Assembly: GCA_015229045.1 (NCBI GenBank)
Contig: JADGCJ010000007.1
Location: forward strand, 4,274-68,273
Direction: 5' to 3'
DNA length: 64,000 nt
Source: Magnetococcales bacterium
Lineage (GTDB): Bacteria; Pseudomonadota; Magnetococcia; Magnetococcales; DC0425bin3
Shown here: one piece after another, positions 25,488 to 34,283 of the stretch
Position numbering within the stretch: the first letter of the stretch is position 1
How the letters are laid out: the number at the start of each line of letters is the position of its first letter
Made by a program: the position numbers and the translations under genes
Notes under the pieces: generated by a model
What the model was told of the DNA's origin: nothing
Database searches by the model: none
Seen by the model: only the letters and a program-made list of their open reading frames with translations

Positions 25488-27269
25488 AAGGACACCTGCC
25501 TTTTTTTGTTGGGGGCACTCGAGAAAAACGTCCAGAGCGCACTTTGCGCAAACGTTTTTGTCAATTCTGGCGATGACCTTGCGGAGGGCCTCGGACTTGG
25601 AGTTGAAGAGATTTTCCTCACCGATTCTGGCCAGGTATCCCCCTTTCTTGAGGAAAGAGCGTGGCGATTTTTTCAGACGAATAAAATAGAGTCCCGATCC
25701 GCTATTCTGGCGTTTTTCAGCCTCTCTGGTCAAGAGATCCGCACCGGAAATATCGATGAAATTGATCCCCGTGGCAATGATGATCACGTGACTTTTATTG
25801 TCTTCGGGGGTGGCTGCGGAGAGATGATTGTAGACGTGTTGCGCGGCTGCGTAAAAGAGGGAACCATCTATGCGGATCAGTTTGATCTGGGGACACCCGG
25901 ATGAGTTGATGCCTCGCGTGACAAACTTGCGTGTTGGATGATTAAAATCAGGAATACGTTCGAGAATGTTGGGATTGGATGTGCGGTTTAAATAGACTCC
26001 CAGAGAGAGCATGACCCCGAGCAGGATGGCCAGTTCCAGGTTGAGCAGGAGGGTTGCCAGGAAGGTTGCGACCAGGATGGTCGTCTCTGTCTTGCTGGTA
26101 CGCACAATCTGGTCGATATGGTGAAAATCGATCAATCCCCAGGCGACCAGGAAGAGAACTCCGGCCATGGCAGCATGGGGCAGGTAGGCGGACAAGGGGG
26201 CAACCAGCATGACCAGTCCAATCAGCAGGCAGCCGGAAAAGGCGGCAGCGAGAGGTGTCCTGGCGCCAGAGTCATAGTTGAGGCCGCTGCGATTGAAAGA
26301 GCCTGTCGCCACATAGGAAGAGAAGAATCCACCCACCATATTGGAGAGACCCTGGGCGATAAATTCCTGGTTTCCATCCAGATTTTGTCCGCTGCGCACG
26401 GCGAGGGCGCGGGCGATGGATATGGCCTCGGTCAGGGCAAGGATGGTGATGGCAATCACCCCGGGAGCGAGCATTTGCAGCGTGGATGGGGAAAAATCGG
26501 GCATGGAAAGGGGCGGCAACGAAGCGGGAATGGCGTCCATGGTGGTGACGCCCGTTACACCCTGGATCAAGTGGTTCAAAATGTAGGCCAGAAAACTGCC
26601 AACCAGCAGGGCAACGATCATATAGGGGAAGCGGGGAAAAAATCGCCGAATAACAATTCCCGTCATCAATGTTGTACAGCTGACGAGCAGGACATAAGGG
26701 TTGATCGTGGTCAGTTGGCGGAAAAAGCTGATCATTGTCTGCGTAAAATCACTCCCCTTGGGTACCTGAATGCCAAAAAAATATTTAAGCTGATTGGACG
26801 CGATCAGCAGGGCCGCCCCGGAAGTAAACCCCATGACGACTGAATGGGAAATATAGTTGACCAGAACTCCCAGGCGTGCCAGACCCAATCCCAATTGGAA
26901 CGTTCCGACGAGAAAGGCCATGGTCAATGCCAATTGCACATACTGGCTGCTGCCTGGCTCGGCATGGACGCTGAGCATGGAATAAAGCACGATGGAGGCT
27001 GCGGTTGTCGGTCCGGAAACCAGATGCCACGAAGAGCCAAACAAAGCAGCGACGATGGCAGGCACCATGCCGGCATACAGGCCATAAACAGGTGGCATGC
27101 CGGCAATGACAGCAAAGGCCACCCCCTGGGGAAGAACAACCACCGCTCCGGTAAGACCTGCCATGAAATCAGAACGCAGAGTCGCCGGGGTGACGAGGTG
27201 CCACCAGGCCAAAAACGGGAGGAATTTTTTTATGCGTGGGGAGGGTGCTGCCAGGCGATCGTTCGACAT
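25482..27269 (-). CDS. SulP-family anion transporter (sulfate or bicarbonate) with STAS domain
   Basis: 595 residues. A SulP core of about 12-14 membrane segments includes GAVVVLPQGVAFAVIAGMPPVYGLYAG and SGPTTAASIVL. Another conserved block is TEAISIARALA...NQEFIAQGLSNMVGGFFSSYVATGSFNRSGLN, read in parts. Residues about 440-560 are a STAS domain (LIRIDGSLFYAAAQHVYNHL, INFIDISGADLL). A Cys-rich end (CAKCALDVFLEC) is unusual. Substrate cannot be read from sequence: sulfate fits a sulfur oxidiser, bicarbonate fits the carbonic anhydrase next door. A sigma-54 promoter lies 280-295 bases upstream. Confidence 0.93.
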   Translation of the reverse strand: MSNDRLAAPSPRIKKFLPFLAWWHLVTPATLRSDFMAGLTGAVVVLPQGVAFAVIAGMPPVYGLYAGMVPAIVAALFGSSWHLVSGPTTAASIVLYSMLSVHAEPGSSQYVQLALTMAFLVGTFQLGLGLARLGVLVNYISHSVVMGFTSGAALLIASNQLKYFFGIQVPKGSDFTQTMISFFRQLTTINPYVLLVSCTTLMTGIVIRRFFPRFPYMIVALLVGSFLAYILNHLIQGVTGVTTMDAIPASLPPLSMPDFSPSTLQMLAPGVIAITILALTEAISIARALAVRSGQNLDGNQEFIAQGLSNMVGGFFSSYVATGSFNRSGLNYDSGARTPLAAAFSGCLLIGLVMLVAPLSAYLPHAAMAGVLFLVAWGLIDFHHIDQIVRTSKTETTILVATFLATLLLNLELAILLGVMLSLGVYLNRTSNPNILERIPDFNHPTRKFVTRGINSSGCPQIKLIRIDGSLFYAAAQHVYNHLSAATPEDNKSHVIIIATGINFIDISGADLLTREAEKRQNSGSGLYFIRLKKSPRSFLKKGGYLARIGEENLFNSKSEALRKVIARIDKNVCAKCALDVFLECPQQKKAGVLQ

Positions 27270-27490
27270 GTCAGTTCTTTCAAAAATTTTTTTCCCTTCA
27301 AGGCAAACCGATTTTGGATGGTTGCATCGGGTGAAAAAGAGGGATCCGTCGTTGCGTGGGCCTCCCGTGTGACAGGAACCTCTTCCAGCTCCTGTGTAAA
27401 AGCCGATTCGCTGCGATGTTGATCGGCGAGTCCCTGACCCATGACGAACAGTATATTCTTGATGTTTTTCAATGATCTTTTCCTACCCAT
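27230..27490 (-). CDS. Small hypothetical protein preceding the SulP gene
   Basis: 86 residues from the ATG at 27490 (MGRKRSLKNIKNILFVMGQG), preceded by GGAA at 6 bases. It starts about 48 bases downstream of the predicted sigma-54 transcription start and its 3' end overlaps the SulP start by 40 bases. No known family is recognised; the C-terminal third is basic. It could be a leader peptide coupled to SulP translation or simply an open frame in the long 5' leader. Coding status is uncertain. Confidence 0.35.
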   Translation of the reverse strand: MGRKRSLKNIKNILFVMGQGLADQHRSESAFTQELEEVPVTREAHATTDPSFSPDATIQNRFALKGKKFLKELTCRTIAWQHPPHA

Positions 27491-27548
27491 GAGCGTTCCA
27501 GTATCCAGGAAAAAATATGTGATTTTCCGAGGTGTGATTCCTCTGTTC

Positions 27549-27564
27549 AGCAACAGGCGTGCCG
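27549..27564 (-). promoter_or_regulatory. Sigma-54 (-24/-12) promoter for the SulP gene
   Basis: On the minus strand the sequence is CGGCACGCCTGTTGCT, matching the sigma-54 consensus TGGCACG-N4-TTGC(A/T) with GG and GC separated by exactly 10 bases. The first base differs. The expected start site is near 27538. An NtrC-like activator is encoded immediately upstream, supporting a dedicated circuit. The surrounding 27,500-27,780 is AT-rich and otherwise without a gene. Confidence 0.72.
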
Positions 27565-27680
27565 TTTTATATTTGATTGATATATAATGTAAAATATTAA
27601 ATTCTGGCCTGCCGAACACAACGTGTGATGCTTCTTGCAACGGTGTACGGCGTCCGTGTCTCCGTTGCATGGGTTTGACC

Positions 27681-27798
27681 GTTGCGTTACGCAACACGCC
27701 GAAGGGGGCATAGCGTTGAGAATGATTGGTAAAAGATTAAAATAATATTGTTATACAATATTTTGTCATATCTCAAATGCATGGTTGCGCAATGCAAC
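27681..27798 (-). promoter_or_regulatory. Two palindromic candidate activator sites (UAS)
   Basis: GTTGCGTTACGCAAC (27681-27695, 7-bp arms) and GTTGCGCAATGCAAC (27784-27798) share GTTGC-N5-GCAAC, with centres 103 bases apart, close to ten helical turns. They lie about 150 and 250 bases upstream of the predicted sigma-54 start, the usual distance for NtrC-type enhancer sites. A further inverted pair, TGCAACGG (27636) and CCGTTGCA (27662), lies closer. Confidence 0.5.
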
Positions 27799-27806
27799 AC
27801 GGCATT

Positions 27807-29165
27807 TTATTGAACGCCGTGACGTTTCAATTTTCGCCACAGGGAGGCCCGGTCGATGCCCAACAGGGCTGCGGCACGGGTTTTATTGCCGTTTGTCTTG
27901 CCGAGAACCCAACGGATGTAGCCAATCTCATGCTCTTCGAGGGAGGGGATCGCAGCGCCTGGCTGGTCGATGGTGGCCCAATTGGTTTGCTGCATATCCT
28001 CGGGCAGGTGTGATACCTCAAAGGTGGTTCCTTTGGCTGAAACGACACCTTGTTCAATGATGTTTTCCAACTCGCGAATATTGCCAGGGAAAGGATAGGT
28101 TGCCAAAATATCCATGACATCACCAGAGATATGACGGATCTGCGATTTGTTTTTGCTGGCGGCGTGTTTTGTCAAAAAATGGATGGTCAAGGGACCGATA
28201 TCACTTTTTCTTTCTGCCAGGCGGGGGAGCTTGATCAATACCACGTTCAGGCGGTAAAAGAGATCGCGGCGGAACTCATTGTTGTCGACCATGCGTTGAA
28301 TGTTTCGGTTGGATGCGGCGATGAAACGTGTGTTGATCTTTCTGGATACAGGGCTGCCTAGCGGATAATATTCCCGTTCTTGAATGACCCGTAAAAATTT
28401 GACCTGCATCGCCAGACTCATTTCGGTCACTTCATCCAGAAAGAGGGTGCCATGAGCAGCTGCCTCGAGGAGTCCCACCTTGGCGGTATGGGCGCCGGTG
28501 AAGGCCCCCTTTTCATGGCCAAACAGCTCGTTGGCGAGGAGTTCCTCTGTAAAGGCGCCACAATTCACGGCGACAAAAGGGGTCTCGGCGTGACCGCTGC
28601 ACTGATGGATGTATCGGGCGACCAGCTCTTTGCCGGTTCCCGATTCCCCGGAGATCAGGATGGTGCAATCGGTCTGGGCCGCATCCCGGGCCTTTTCCAA
28701 TAGCTGCCGCATGACGGCATCCTGGGTGATGATCTTCCCCAGGCGCGGCAGGTGGTCCAGCCTTTCGCGCAAAGCCCTGGCGACTCTCCGGGGATATGAC
28801 TTGGCGACCGCCTCCCGGACTGCATTGCGTATATCGTTGAGCTTGAAAGGTTTTGTTGTATAGTGACAAGCTCCCTGTTTCATGGCCTTGACCGCCGTAT
28901 CGATTGTGGCAAACCCGGTGAGCAGGATCACTTCGGCTTCAGGCTGTTTTTCCCGACAATGCTGGAGTATGCGCATGCCATCGACTTTTTCCATGCGCAG
29001 GTCAGTCAGGACTACGTCAAAAGCGGTTGTTTCCAGAAGGGCAAGTGCCTCACGCCCACTATTGGCAGTTTGTACACCGTAGCCATCCCTGACCAGGAAA
29101 TGTTCCAGATTGCGCAGGGTGATGAGTTCATCATCGACGATCAGAATGTGTGGGGGGGCATCCAT
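27807..29165 (-). CDS. NtrC-family sigma-54-dependent response regulator
   Basis: 452 residues from the ATG at 29165, preceded by GGAGAAGAGAG; a GTG at 29180 is an alternative. The receiver domain has ILIVDDE and the phospho-acceptor Asp in VVLTDLRM. The AAA+ domain has Walker A GESGTGKE and the sigma-54 contact loop GAFTGA (GHEKGAFTGAHTA), intact. The C-terminal Fis-type helix-turn-helix is NKTRAAALLGIDRASLWRKLKRHG. It should activate the -24/-12 promoter of the adjacent SulP gene. It overlaps the kinase stop by about 35 bases. Confidence 0.95.
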   Translation of the reverse strand: MDAPPHILIVDDELITLRNLEHFLVRDGYGVQTANSGREALALLETTAFDVVLTDLRMEKVDGMRILQHCREKQPEAEVILLTGFATIDTAVKAMKQGACHYTTKPFKLNDIRNAVREAVAKSYPRRVARALRERLDHLPRLGKIITQDAVMRQLLEKARDAAQTDCTILISGESGTGKELVARYIHQCSGHAETPFVAVNCGAFTEELLANELFGHEKGAFTGAHTAKVGLLEAAAHGTLFLDEVTEMSLAMQVKFLRVIQEREYYPLGSPVSRKINTRFIAASNRNIQRMVDNNEFRRDLFYRLNVVLIKLPRLAERKSDIGPLTIHFLTKHAASKNKSQIRHISGDVMDILATYPFPGNIRELENIIEQGVVSAKGTTFEVSHLPEDMQQTNWATIDQPGAAIPSLEEHEIGYIRWVLGKTNGNKTRAAALLGIDRASLWRKLKRHGVQ

Positions 29166-30717
29166 GGCTCTCTTCTCCACCTGGTATTTTTATTCTAAAG
29201 GTTGCTCCCTGCTCCGGCTCACTCTCTGCGCGAATGACGCCGCCATGTTCTTCGATGATCTGATATGTGACAAAAAGACCTAGTCCTGTTCCTTTGCCAG
29301 GCTCTTTTGTCGTGAAGAACGGGTCGAATATTTGCTGAGAACATCCCGCAGGCAGGCCGGGTCCGCTGTCGGTGAGGGTAACTTCCAGGAAACCGTCATG
29401 CCCATCCCGGGAGGAGATGGCGATATGTTTATCTCCGGGAGAAGATTCCATGGCTTCGGCAGAGTTTTTCAGCAGATTGATGAAAACCTGTTGCAACTGT
29501 TGCTTGTTGGCCAGGACATGGTGATCGCTTGCGATTTTTATATCCACGACAAGGTTGTCATCCAACTCTCCGCGCATCAGCAGCAGCGCCCCCTGTATGG
29601 CGGAGAGAAGGTTGGTGCGGCTTTTGTCGGAACTCCGATCCCGGGAGAAATCCAGGACCGTTTTGATGATATCCCTCGCCCGGTCTGTTGCAGAGACAAT
29701 TTGTTCAGCCAACATTTTTTTGTAGGTAATGTCTGGTTCAGCCATTTCGGCGTGGAGAATTTCGGCAGAGGTGGAAATGTTGGAGAGGGGGTTGTTGATC
29801 TCATGGGCGATGCCGGCCAACATGGTGCCCAGGGAGGCCAGTTTTTCGGAGCGGACGATTTCGCGGCGATGCTCGAACAGTTCACGGATCATCCGGTTGA
29901 AGGCCTCGTGCATGGAACGCATTTCATCATCGGCGACCGCCAGGGGCAGGGGGGTGATGTTGCCCGAGGAGATGCGATTCATGCTCTCTTCGAGGGATCG
30001 CAGGGGGTTGGTCACCGATTGGACCATGAATCTGGCAACAACAAGCGTGAAAATAAAAAAAGTCACGATCAGAAAGACCAGAATCCATTTGATGGCTTTG
30101 AACAGGGCTTGAATATGCTGAAATTCAAGTTTATTCAACCTTTCGGCAATCTCCGATAAAATTTGTCCCTTGTCACGAATGGCTGACTGCAAGGTTGGCG
30201 TTGGTTCGGGTTCGGATTGGGTTTGGGTCAACAGACTGGCATACTCCTTCAGCAGGCGAAGGATTTGCCCCGGGTCGACGGGTTGCTGGCCGCTTTGCGT
30301 CGGAGACTCCTCGAAAGGGTGCAGCCACAGTTCGCCGACTCTGACGAGCCATCCCTGTTTGTGAGACTCAATGTCATCCTCCACAATTCTCTGGGCAATA
30401 CTCACAAACGACAAGGATCGATTGATGTCATCCTTGTCATGGTAGAGGAAATAATTTTTCTCAAAGCGCCTGGCTTCGAGAATAACGTCAAGAAACCTGG
30501 AGATGGTCGAGTACAGTTCAATCTGTTTTTCAATCAGGAGAAGATTGGTGAATATGAATAGAGCGAATAAGACAATAGAAATAAAACCGAAAGCATAGCC
30601 TGCGGATATTTTTTTTCTTATGCTGGATTTTTTGACCTGCTTCTGTGCGTGATTTTTCATGAAACCATCAAAACTCAATCTGTTGAGAGTACTCATGTAC
30701 TCTTCGCGAGAGGCCAT
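29131..30717 (-). CDS. Membrane sensor histidine kinase, NtrB-like partner
   Basis: 528 residues. Two membrane helices (FGFISIVLFALFIFTNLLLI near residue 45 and WILVFLIVTFFIFTLVVARF near 215) enclose a ~150-residue periplasmic helical sensor. Then a HAMP segment (TNPLRSLEESMNRISSGNI), the HisKA box LGTMLAGIAHEINNPLSN with the phospho-His, and the ATPase boxes VFINLLKNSAEAM, DSGPGLP and GKGTGLGLFVTYQII. The sensor domain is of the long-helical type and its ligand is unknown. It pairs with the overlapping NtrC-like gene. Confidence 0.93.
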   Translation of the reverse strand: MASREEYMSTLNRLSFDGFMKNHAQKQVKKSSIRKKISAGYAFGFISIVLFALFIFTNLLLIEKQIELYSTISRFLDVILEARRFEKNYFLYHDKDDINRSLSFVSIAQRIVEDDIESHKQGWLVRVGELWLHPFEESPTQSGQQPVDPGQILRLLKEYASLLTQTQSEPEPTPTLQSAIRDKGQILSEIAERLNKLEFQHIQALFKAIKWILVFLIVTFFIFTLVVARFMVQSVTNPLRSLEESMNRISSGNITPLPLAVADDEMRSMHEAFNRMIRELFEHRREIVRSEKLASLGTMLAGIAHEINNPLSNISTSAEILHAEMAEPDITYKKMLAEQIVSATDRARDIIKTVLDFSRDRSSDKSRTNLLSAIQGALLLMRGELDDNLVVDIKIASDHHVLANKQQLQQVFINLLKNSAEAMESSPGDKHIAISSRDGHDGFLEVTLTDSGPGLPAGCSQQIFDPFFTTKEPGKGTGLGLFVTYQIIEEHGGVIRAESEPEQGATFRIKIPGGEESHGCPPTHSDRR

Positions 30718-30738
30718 TTCCAGAAAAAATGAAACGAA

Positions 30739-31710
30739 TCAGTTGCCGACCCTCTTGAGTATTTCTACCAAGGGCCAATGGGGAGGACCCTCCAGAAAGA
30801 TGGACTCATGGGGGGTGGCGACGGCCAGAGAGTAGATTCCGGAGGGCCGGATTTTCATTCCCAGGGCGTCGTGCCAGGGCGGACCATGTTTCGCGAGCCC
30901 CTGCTTTAGTTGTTCGGAGAGCGAGGCACTGGAGGGGCCGTAGAGATTGACAAAAAAACTGCGTCGCCGTGGATGCCGCAACCAGGTGGCATACTTTTCC
31001 GGGTCGCCGTAGAGGGCATCGAGCAGGATCACCCCGCGCAGCCGCTTGTCGCGCTCCCGCTTCATGGCAAAGCCTCGATCCAGGGTGTAGGCCAAGGCTC
31101 GGTAGCCGCCGCTGAAGGCCACCAGGATCACTGGCGCTCGTTTGAATCGGTCGGCAAACTTTCTGCCCAGCTCTTTGGTCAACACCCGGGAGAGATCCCC
31201 GAGCATGTTGCTGACTCCCTTGGGACGGTAGAGCTTGCCGGGGCTTGAATCCGCCGCATCGAGGGCCAACTGGGGCGCCACCAGCACCAGATTGCGGTTG
31301 GTGGCGTTGATCTGTTCCAACAGGGCCATCTCTTTGACCAGGGTACGCCAGATCTCGGAATGGTGCCCGTGAAAGAAGAGCAGGATTTGAAAGGGCGAGT
31401 CAGGATCGAACGCCGGGGGGAGGTGCAGCAGAACCCGATTGTCGCGATAGTGAGGAGACTCCGGGTAGAGGCTCCTGCCGCTCACCGTATGCACGGGCTG
31501 GCCGCTGATGGGATCGGTGTGATCGAAGAAGGGCTGGTCGGTGTCGCCGACGACTCCGTTATAGGGAAACGGGGCGTGGGGCAGTCGGGCGATGAGGGTG
31601 ATTCGGCAGGAGGTCTCACTCCGGCACAGTACCTCATGGTCGATGGGCAGCTCCGTCGCCGGGGCGACGCCCCCTTGGAGCAGCACAGCCATCAGGCATC
31701 CGAGCCGCAC
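30739..31710 (-). CDS. Exported alpha/beta-hydrolase-like esterase
   Basis: 323 residues using the GTG at 31710, which gives a proper signal peptide (MRLGCLMAVLLQGGVAPA, cleavage before TELP). An ATG at 31692 overlapping the upstream stop would shorten it by 6. The region FQILLFFHGHHSEIW resembles the HG oxyanion motif, and VILVAFSGGYRALAYTL resembles a nucleophile elbow (G-x-S-G-G). A late His in ATPHESIFLEGPPHWP could complete a triad. Substrate unknown. It is the last gene of a three-gene operon whose other products are also exported or membrane-bound. An uninterrupted frame runs further upstream, but only as an antiphase overlap of the previous gene. Confidence 0.72.
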   Translation of the reverse strand: MRLGCLMAVLLQGGVAPATELPIDHEVLCRSETSCRITLIARLPHAPFPYNGVVGDTDQPFFDHTDPISGQPVHTVSGRSLYPESPHYRDNRVLLHLPPAFDPDSPFQILLFFHGHHSEIWRTLVKEMALLEQINATNRNLVLVAPQLALDAADSSPGKLYRPKGVSNMLGDLSRVLTKELGRKFADRFKRAPVILVAFSGGYRALAYTLDRGFAMKRERDKRLRGVILLDALYGDPEKYATWLRHPRRRSFFVNLYGPSSASLSEQLKQGLAKHGPPWHDALGMKIRPSGIYSLAVATPHESIFLEGPPHWPLVEILKRVGN

Positions 31711-34283
31711 GAGGCTGCGGGGGCGGAAGGAGAACGCAACAGGCCGAAAAAGCAGGGCCAGGCCAGCAGATAGAGGCCTCCCGCCAAGTAGAGATTGGCC
31801 GACAGTCCGATACTCACGGCGATGAGGGGAACCAGCACCGCGCCTATGACGGAAAACATGCCATTGATGCCCCACGCCCATAGGAAAAAAGGCTCCTTGC
31901 CCAATTGGGTCAGACAGGTCATGGCCGTTGCGAAAGGGAACCCCATGAGAAAGGCCGGCGGGAACAAAAGCAGGATGCAGGCGGCAGTCCGCCAGGAGAG
32001 GGTGCCAATCACCGGCAACCATGACTCCAGGGCCACGCCATAGAGCGCCAGAATGGCCGCGATGGCCAGAAAAATGCGCGGCATGACAGCCTTGGCCTGT
32101 GCAACGATGCGTCCGGAGGCCAGGGATCCCAGGCCGGTGCTGATCAGCATGCCGGTAATCAGGACGCTGGTGGAGATCACCTGGTTGCCGAGGGCGCTGA
32201 TGAATTTGCCAATCAACGCCACCTCCACCAGAATATACCCCAATCCGATGGCGGCAAAATAGCCTAATGTGCCGAGCTTGCCCGGTTGCGGAGCAAAGAG
32301 GGTCTGCCAACCGAACAGAATGGGCAGAGAGAGCAGCAATGCCCCTGCCAGGATTGAGAGCCCCAGGGTCAGCCACAGAAGCAGGTAGCCCCACTCGTCG
32401 GAGATGCTCTCCGGACGGTCGATGAAGGCGGGCAGCTCCTTGAGTCGCACGGAACCGGCAAAATAGGGGCGATCATCCGTCAGGGGGGTGATGATAAAGG
32501 GATAGCTCGAGATCTCTTCCGGCTTGTCGCCGTGCATGATGCGATCCAGCATGAGGCGGTACAGGGAAGGCACGGAGATGTCGGCCCCTTCGTCATCCGC
32601 TCCTGTTTTTTCTGCATCGGCGGCCGGGGGAGGGGAGCCGCTCTTTCCCAGTACCGTCTGCCGGTACCCGGCGAGCAGGGCCGTTGCGTTCCCCTGGAAG
32701 TGTTCTCCGGGCCGGTAGACCACGTCGAAGGCCATCTCCCGGCTGTGTTCATCCAGCCTGGCCAGCTCCTCCGGCGTAAAACCACCTCTTTTGTACAGAA
32801 CGGTGGTGGTGGAGAGAAACATTTGCACCACATAGAAGGAGTCGGCGGCCAGGGTTCCGGTGGCGGCGCGACCCGCCTCTGCCAGGGTTGTGAAGAGGCG
32901 CAGGGTGGATTTTGGCGGATCCTCCTTGTTCCAGACCGTCACCGCCAGTACCCCGCCCGGTTCCAGGGCGTTCATGTAGGCGGCCATGGTCTCCCGGGTG
33001 TAGAGATACTTCTCGGTTACCGCGAAACCGCCGGGGCTGGAAAGCCCGGTGGAGTCTGCCAGACTGAGGTCGATCACCTGAAAACGTCTCTGTTGTTTGT
33101 TGGTACGGATGAACAGGTGACCATCCATGGGCACCAGGGTCAGGCGGGGGTCGGCCAGAAAATTGTCGGTGAAACGCCTGATGGCATCGCTGGCGAAGGC
33201 TGCCGGTATCATGGGATTGCCCTCCGCCACGGTGACATGTCTGGCACCGTTGGCCAGGGCCACCCGCGTCGAGATGCCGCCGCCGAACTGCACGACGAAC
33301 ACGTTTTCCGGCTGCGGTTTGAGCAGGTAGGGCATGACCATGGGCAGAAAACGGTAATAGTCGTTCTGCTCGGGGGGAATGGCCTTCATGATGCCGATGG
33401 GGCCATCGCTGTCCAGATACATGCCAATGTAGGTATTCTTGGGCAACTCCTTCATGGACAGGGAGGCCATGTCGCTCAGGCCAGGAGCGAAATGAAAGTA
33501 GGAGCTGCCGTAGATTTCGAGCAGGCCGTGGGCGCTGGCAGCCTGGTGCAGGCGTTTGGCATCGGGAAATTTGGCGGCGTAGCTTACCCCCTTGTAGGGT
33601 GAGACCTGGATCTGGGGCAACAGAAAGAGCAGCAGCAGCGAGATTCCCCCGGAGAGAGTCACCATCCAGGGGGAGCTATGATCCCTCCAGGCACGAAACC
33701 AGGCCAGGGCGCCGCCCCACCAAAGCAGCAGGGGCAACAGCAGGAGGTGTTCGGGTGCGAGTTGGTACATGGCGGCCAGGCACAGCAGTCCGGTGATGCC
33801 GGAGCCGGTCATGTCTGCCGCATAGGTAAGTTGGAAACGGCGGCGACCGGCGAGAAAACAGATGCCGAGCAGGATGGCTCCCACCAGGAAAGGCACGGCA
33901 TAGGCGACCAGGTTGACGACCAGATTGAGGATCTGTCGGCTGTCCGCCAGGAGAAAGATGGGGTTGAACCGGGCGTTCTGGGAGACCACATTGCCCAGCA
34001 CCATCAAGGGGCCGAACAGCAGCAAGGCGAGACGGGCGATGGCCTCCATCCGACGTTCGAAGAGATCCCGTCCCAGGCACATGAGGGTGCTGGCAAGGCC
34101 GAAACCAAACATGGCGACACTCACCACCAGGGAGCCGAAATGGGCCCAGCCGGAGATGGCATAGAGCCGCATGACGGTAATCTGCAAGGCAATGATGGCC
34201 CCGGCGATGAGAAAGACCGCAAACAGAAAGGAGCGGCGCCCGGCCACGCCTTCCAGGGCAATGCCGACGGGCCGATGGCTCAA
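31692..34283 (-). CDS. Polytopic membrane protein with spermidine-synthase-like domain
   Basis: 863 residues. The N-terminal ~250 residues hold seven or so helices (FLFAVFLIAGAIIALQITVMRLYAIS; LLLLPLLLWWGGALAWF). A spermidine synthase-like Rossmann core follows (VFVVQFGGGISTRVALANGARHVTVAEGNP; DLSLADSTGLSSPGGFAVTEKYLYTRETMAAYMNALEPGG). The C-terminal ~220 residues hold six or more helices. Many such fused proteins lack the polyamine-binding residues and their reaction is unknown. It overlaps the upstream PIMT gene by 4 bases and the downstream esterase by up to 19 bases, so all three appear co-translated. Confidence 0.85.
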   Translation of the reverse strand: MSHRPVGIALEGVAGRRSFLFAVFLIAGAIIALQITVMRLYAISGWAHFGSLVVSVAMFGFGLASTLMCLGRDLFERRMEAIARLALLLFGPLMVLGNVVSQNARFNPIFLLADSRQILNLVVNLVAYAVPFLVGAILLGICFLAGRRRFQLTYAADMTGSGITGLLCLAAMYQLAPEHLLLLPLLLWWGGALAWFRAWRDHSSPWMVTLSGGISLLLLFLLPQIQVSPYKGVSYAAKFPDAKRLHQAASAHGLLEIYGSSYFHFAPGLSDMASLSMKELPKNTYIGMYLDSDGPIGIMKAIPPEQNDYYRFLPMVMPYLLKPQPENVFVVQFGGGISTRVALANGARHVTVAEGNPMIPAAFASDAIRRFTDNFLADPRLTLVPMDGHLFIRTNKQQRRFQVIDLSLADSTGLSSPGGFAVTEKYLYTRETMAAYMNALEPGGVLAVTVWNKEDPPKSTLRLFTTLAEAGRAATGTLAADSFYVVQMFLSTTTVLYKRGGFTPEELARLDEHSREMAFDVVYRPGEHFQGNATALLAGYRQTVLGKSGSPPPAADAEKTGADDEGADISVPSLYRLMLDRIMHGDKPEEISSYPFIITPLTDDRPYFAGSVRLKELPAFIDRPESISDEWGYLLLWLTLGLSILAGALLLSLPILFGWQTLFAPQPGKLGTLGYFAAIGLGYILVEVALIGKFISALGNQVISTSVLITGMLISTGLGSLASGRIVAQAKAVMPRIFLAIAAILALYGVALESWLPVIGTLSWRTAACILLLFPPAFLMGFPFATAMTCLTQLGKEPFFLWAWGINGMFSVIGAVLVPLIAVSIGLSANLYLAGGLYLLAWPCFFGLLRSPSAPAASCGSDA

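Noticed and set aside
27798..27821. Inverted repeat CACGGC/GCCGTG at the end of the NtrC-like gene considered as a terminator
   Set aside because: It straddles the stop codon and lacks a following T run on the minus strand.
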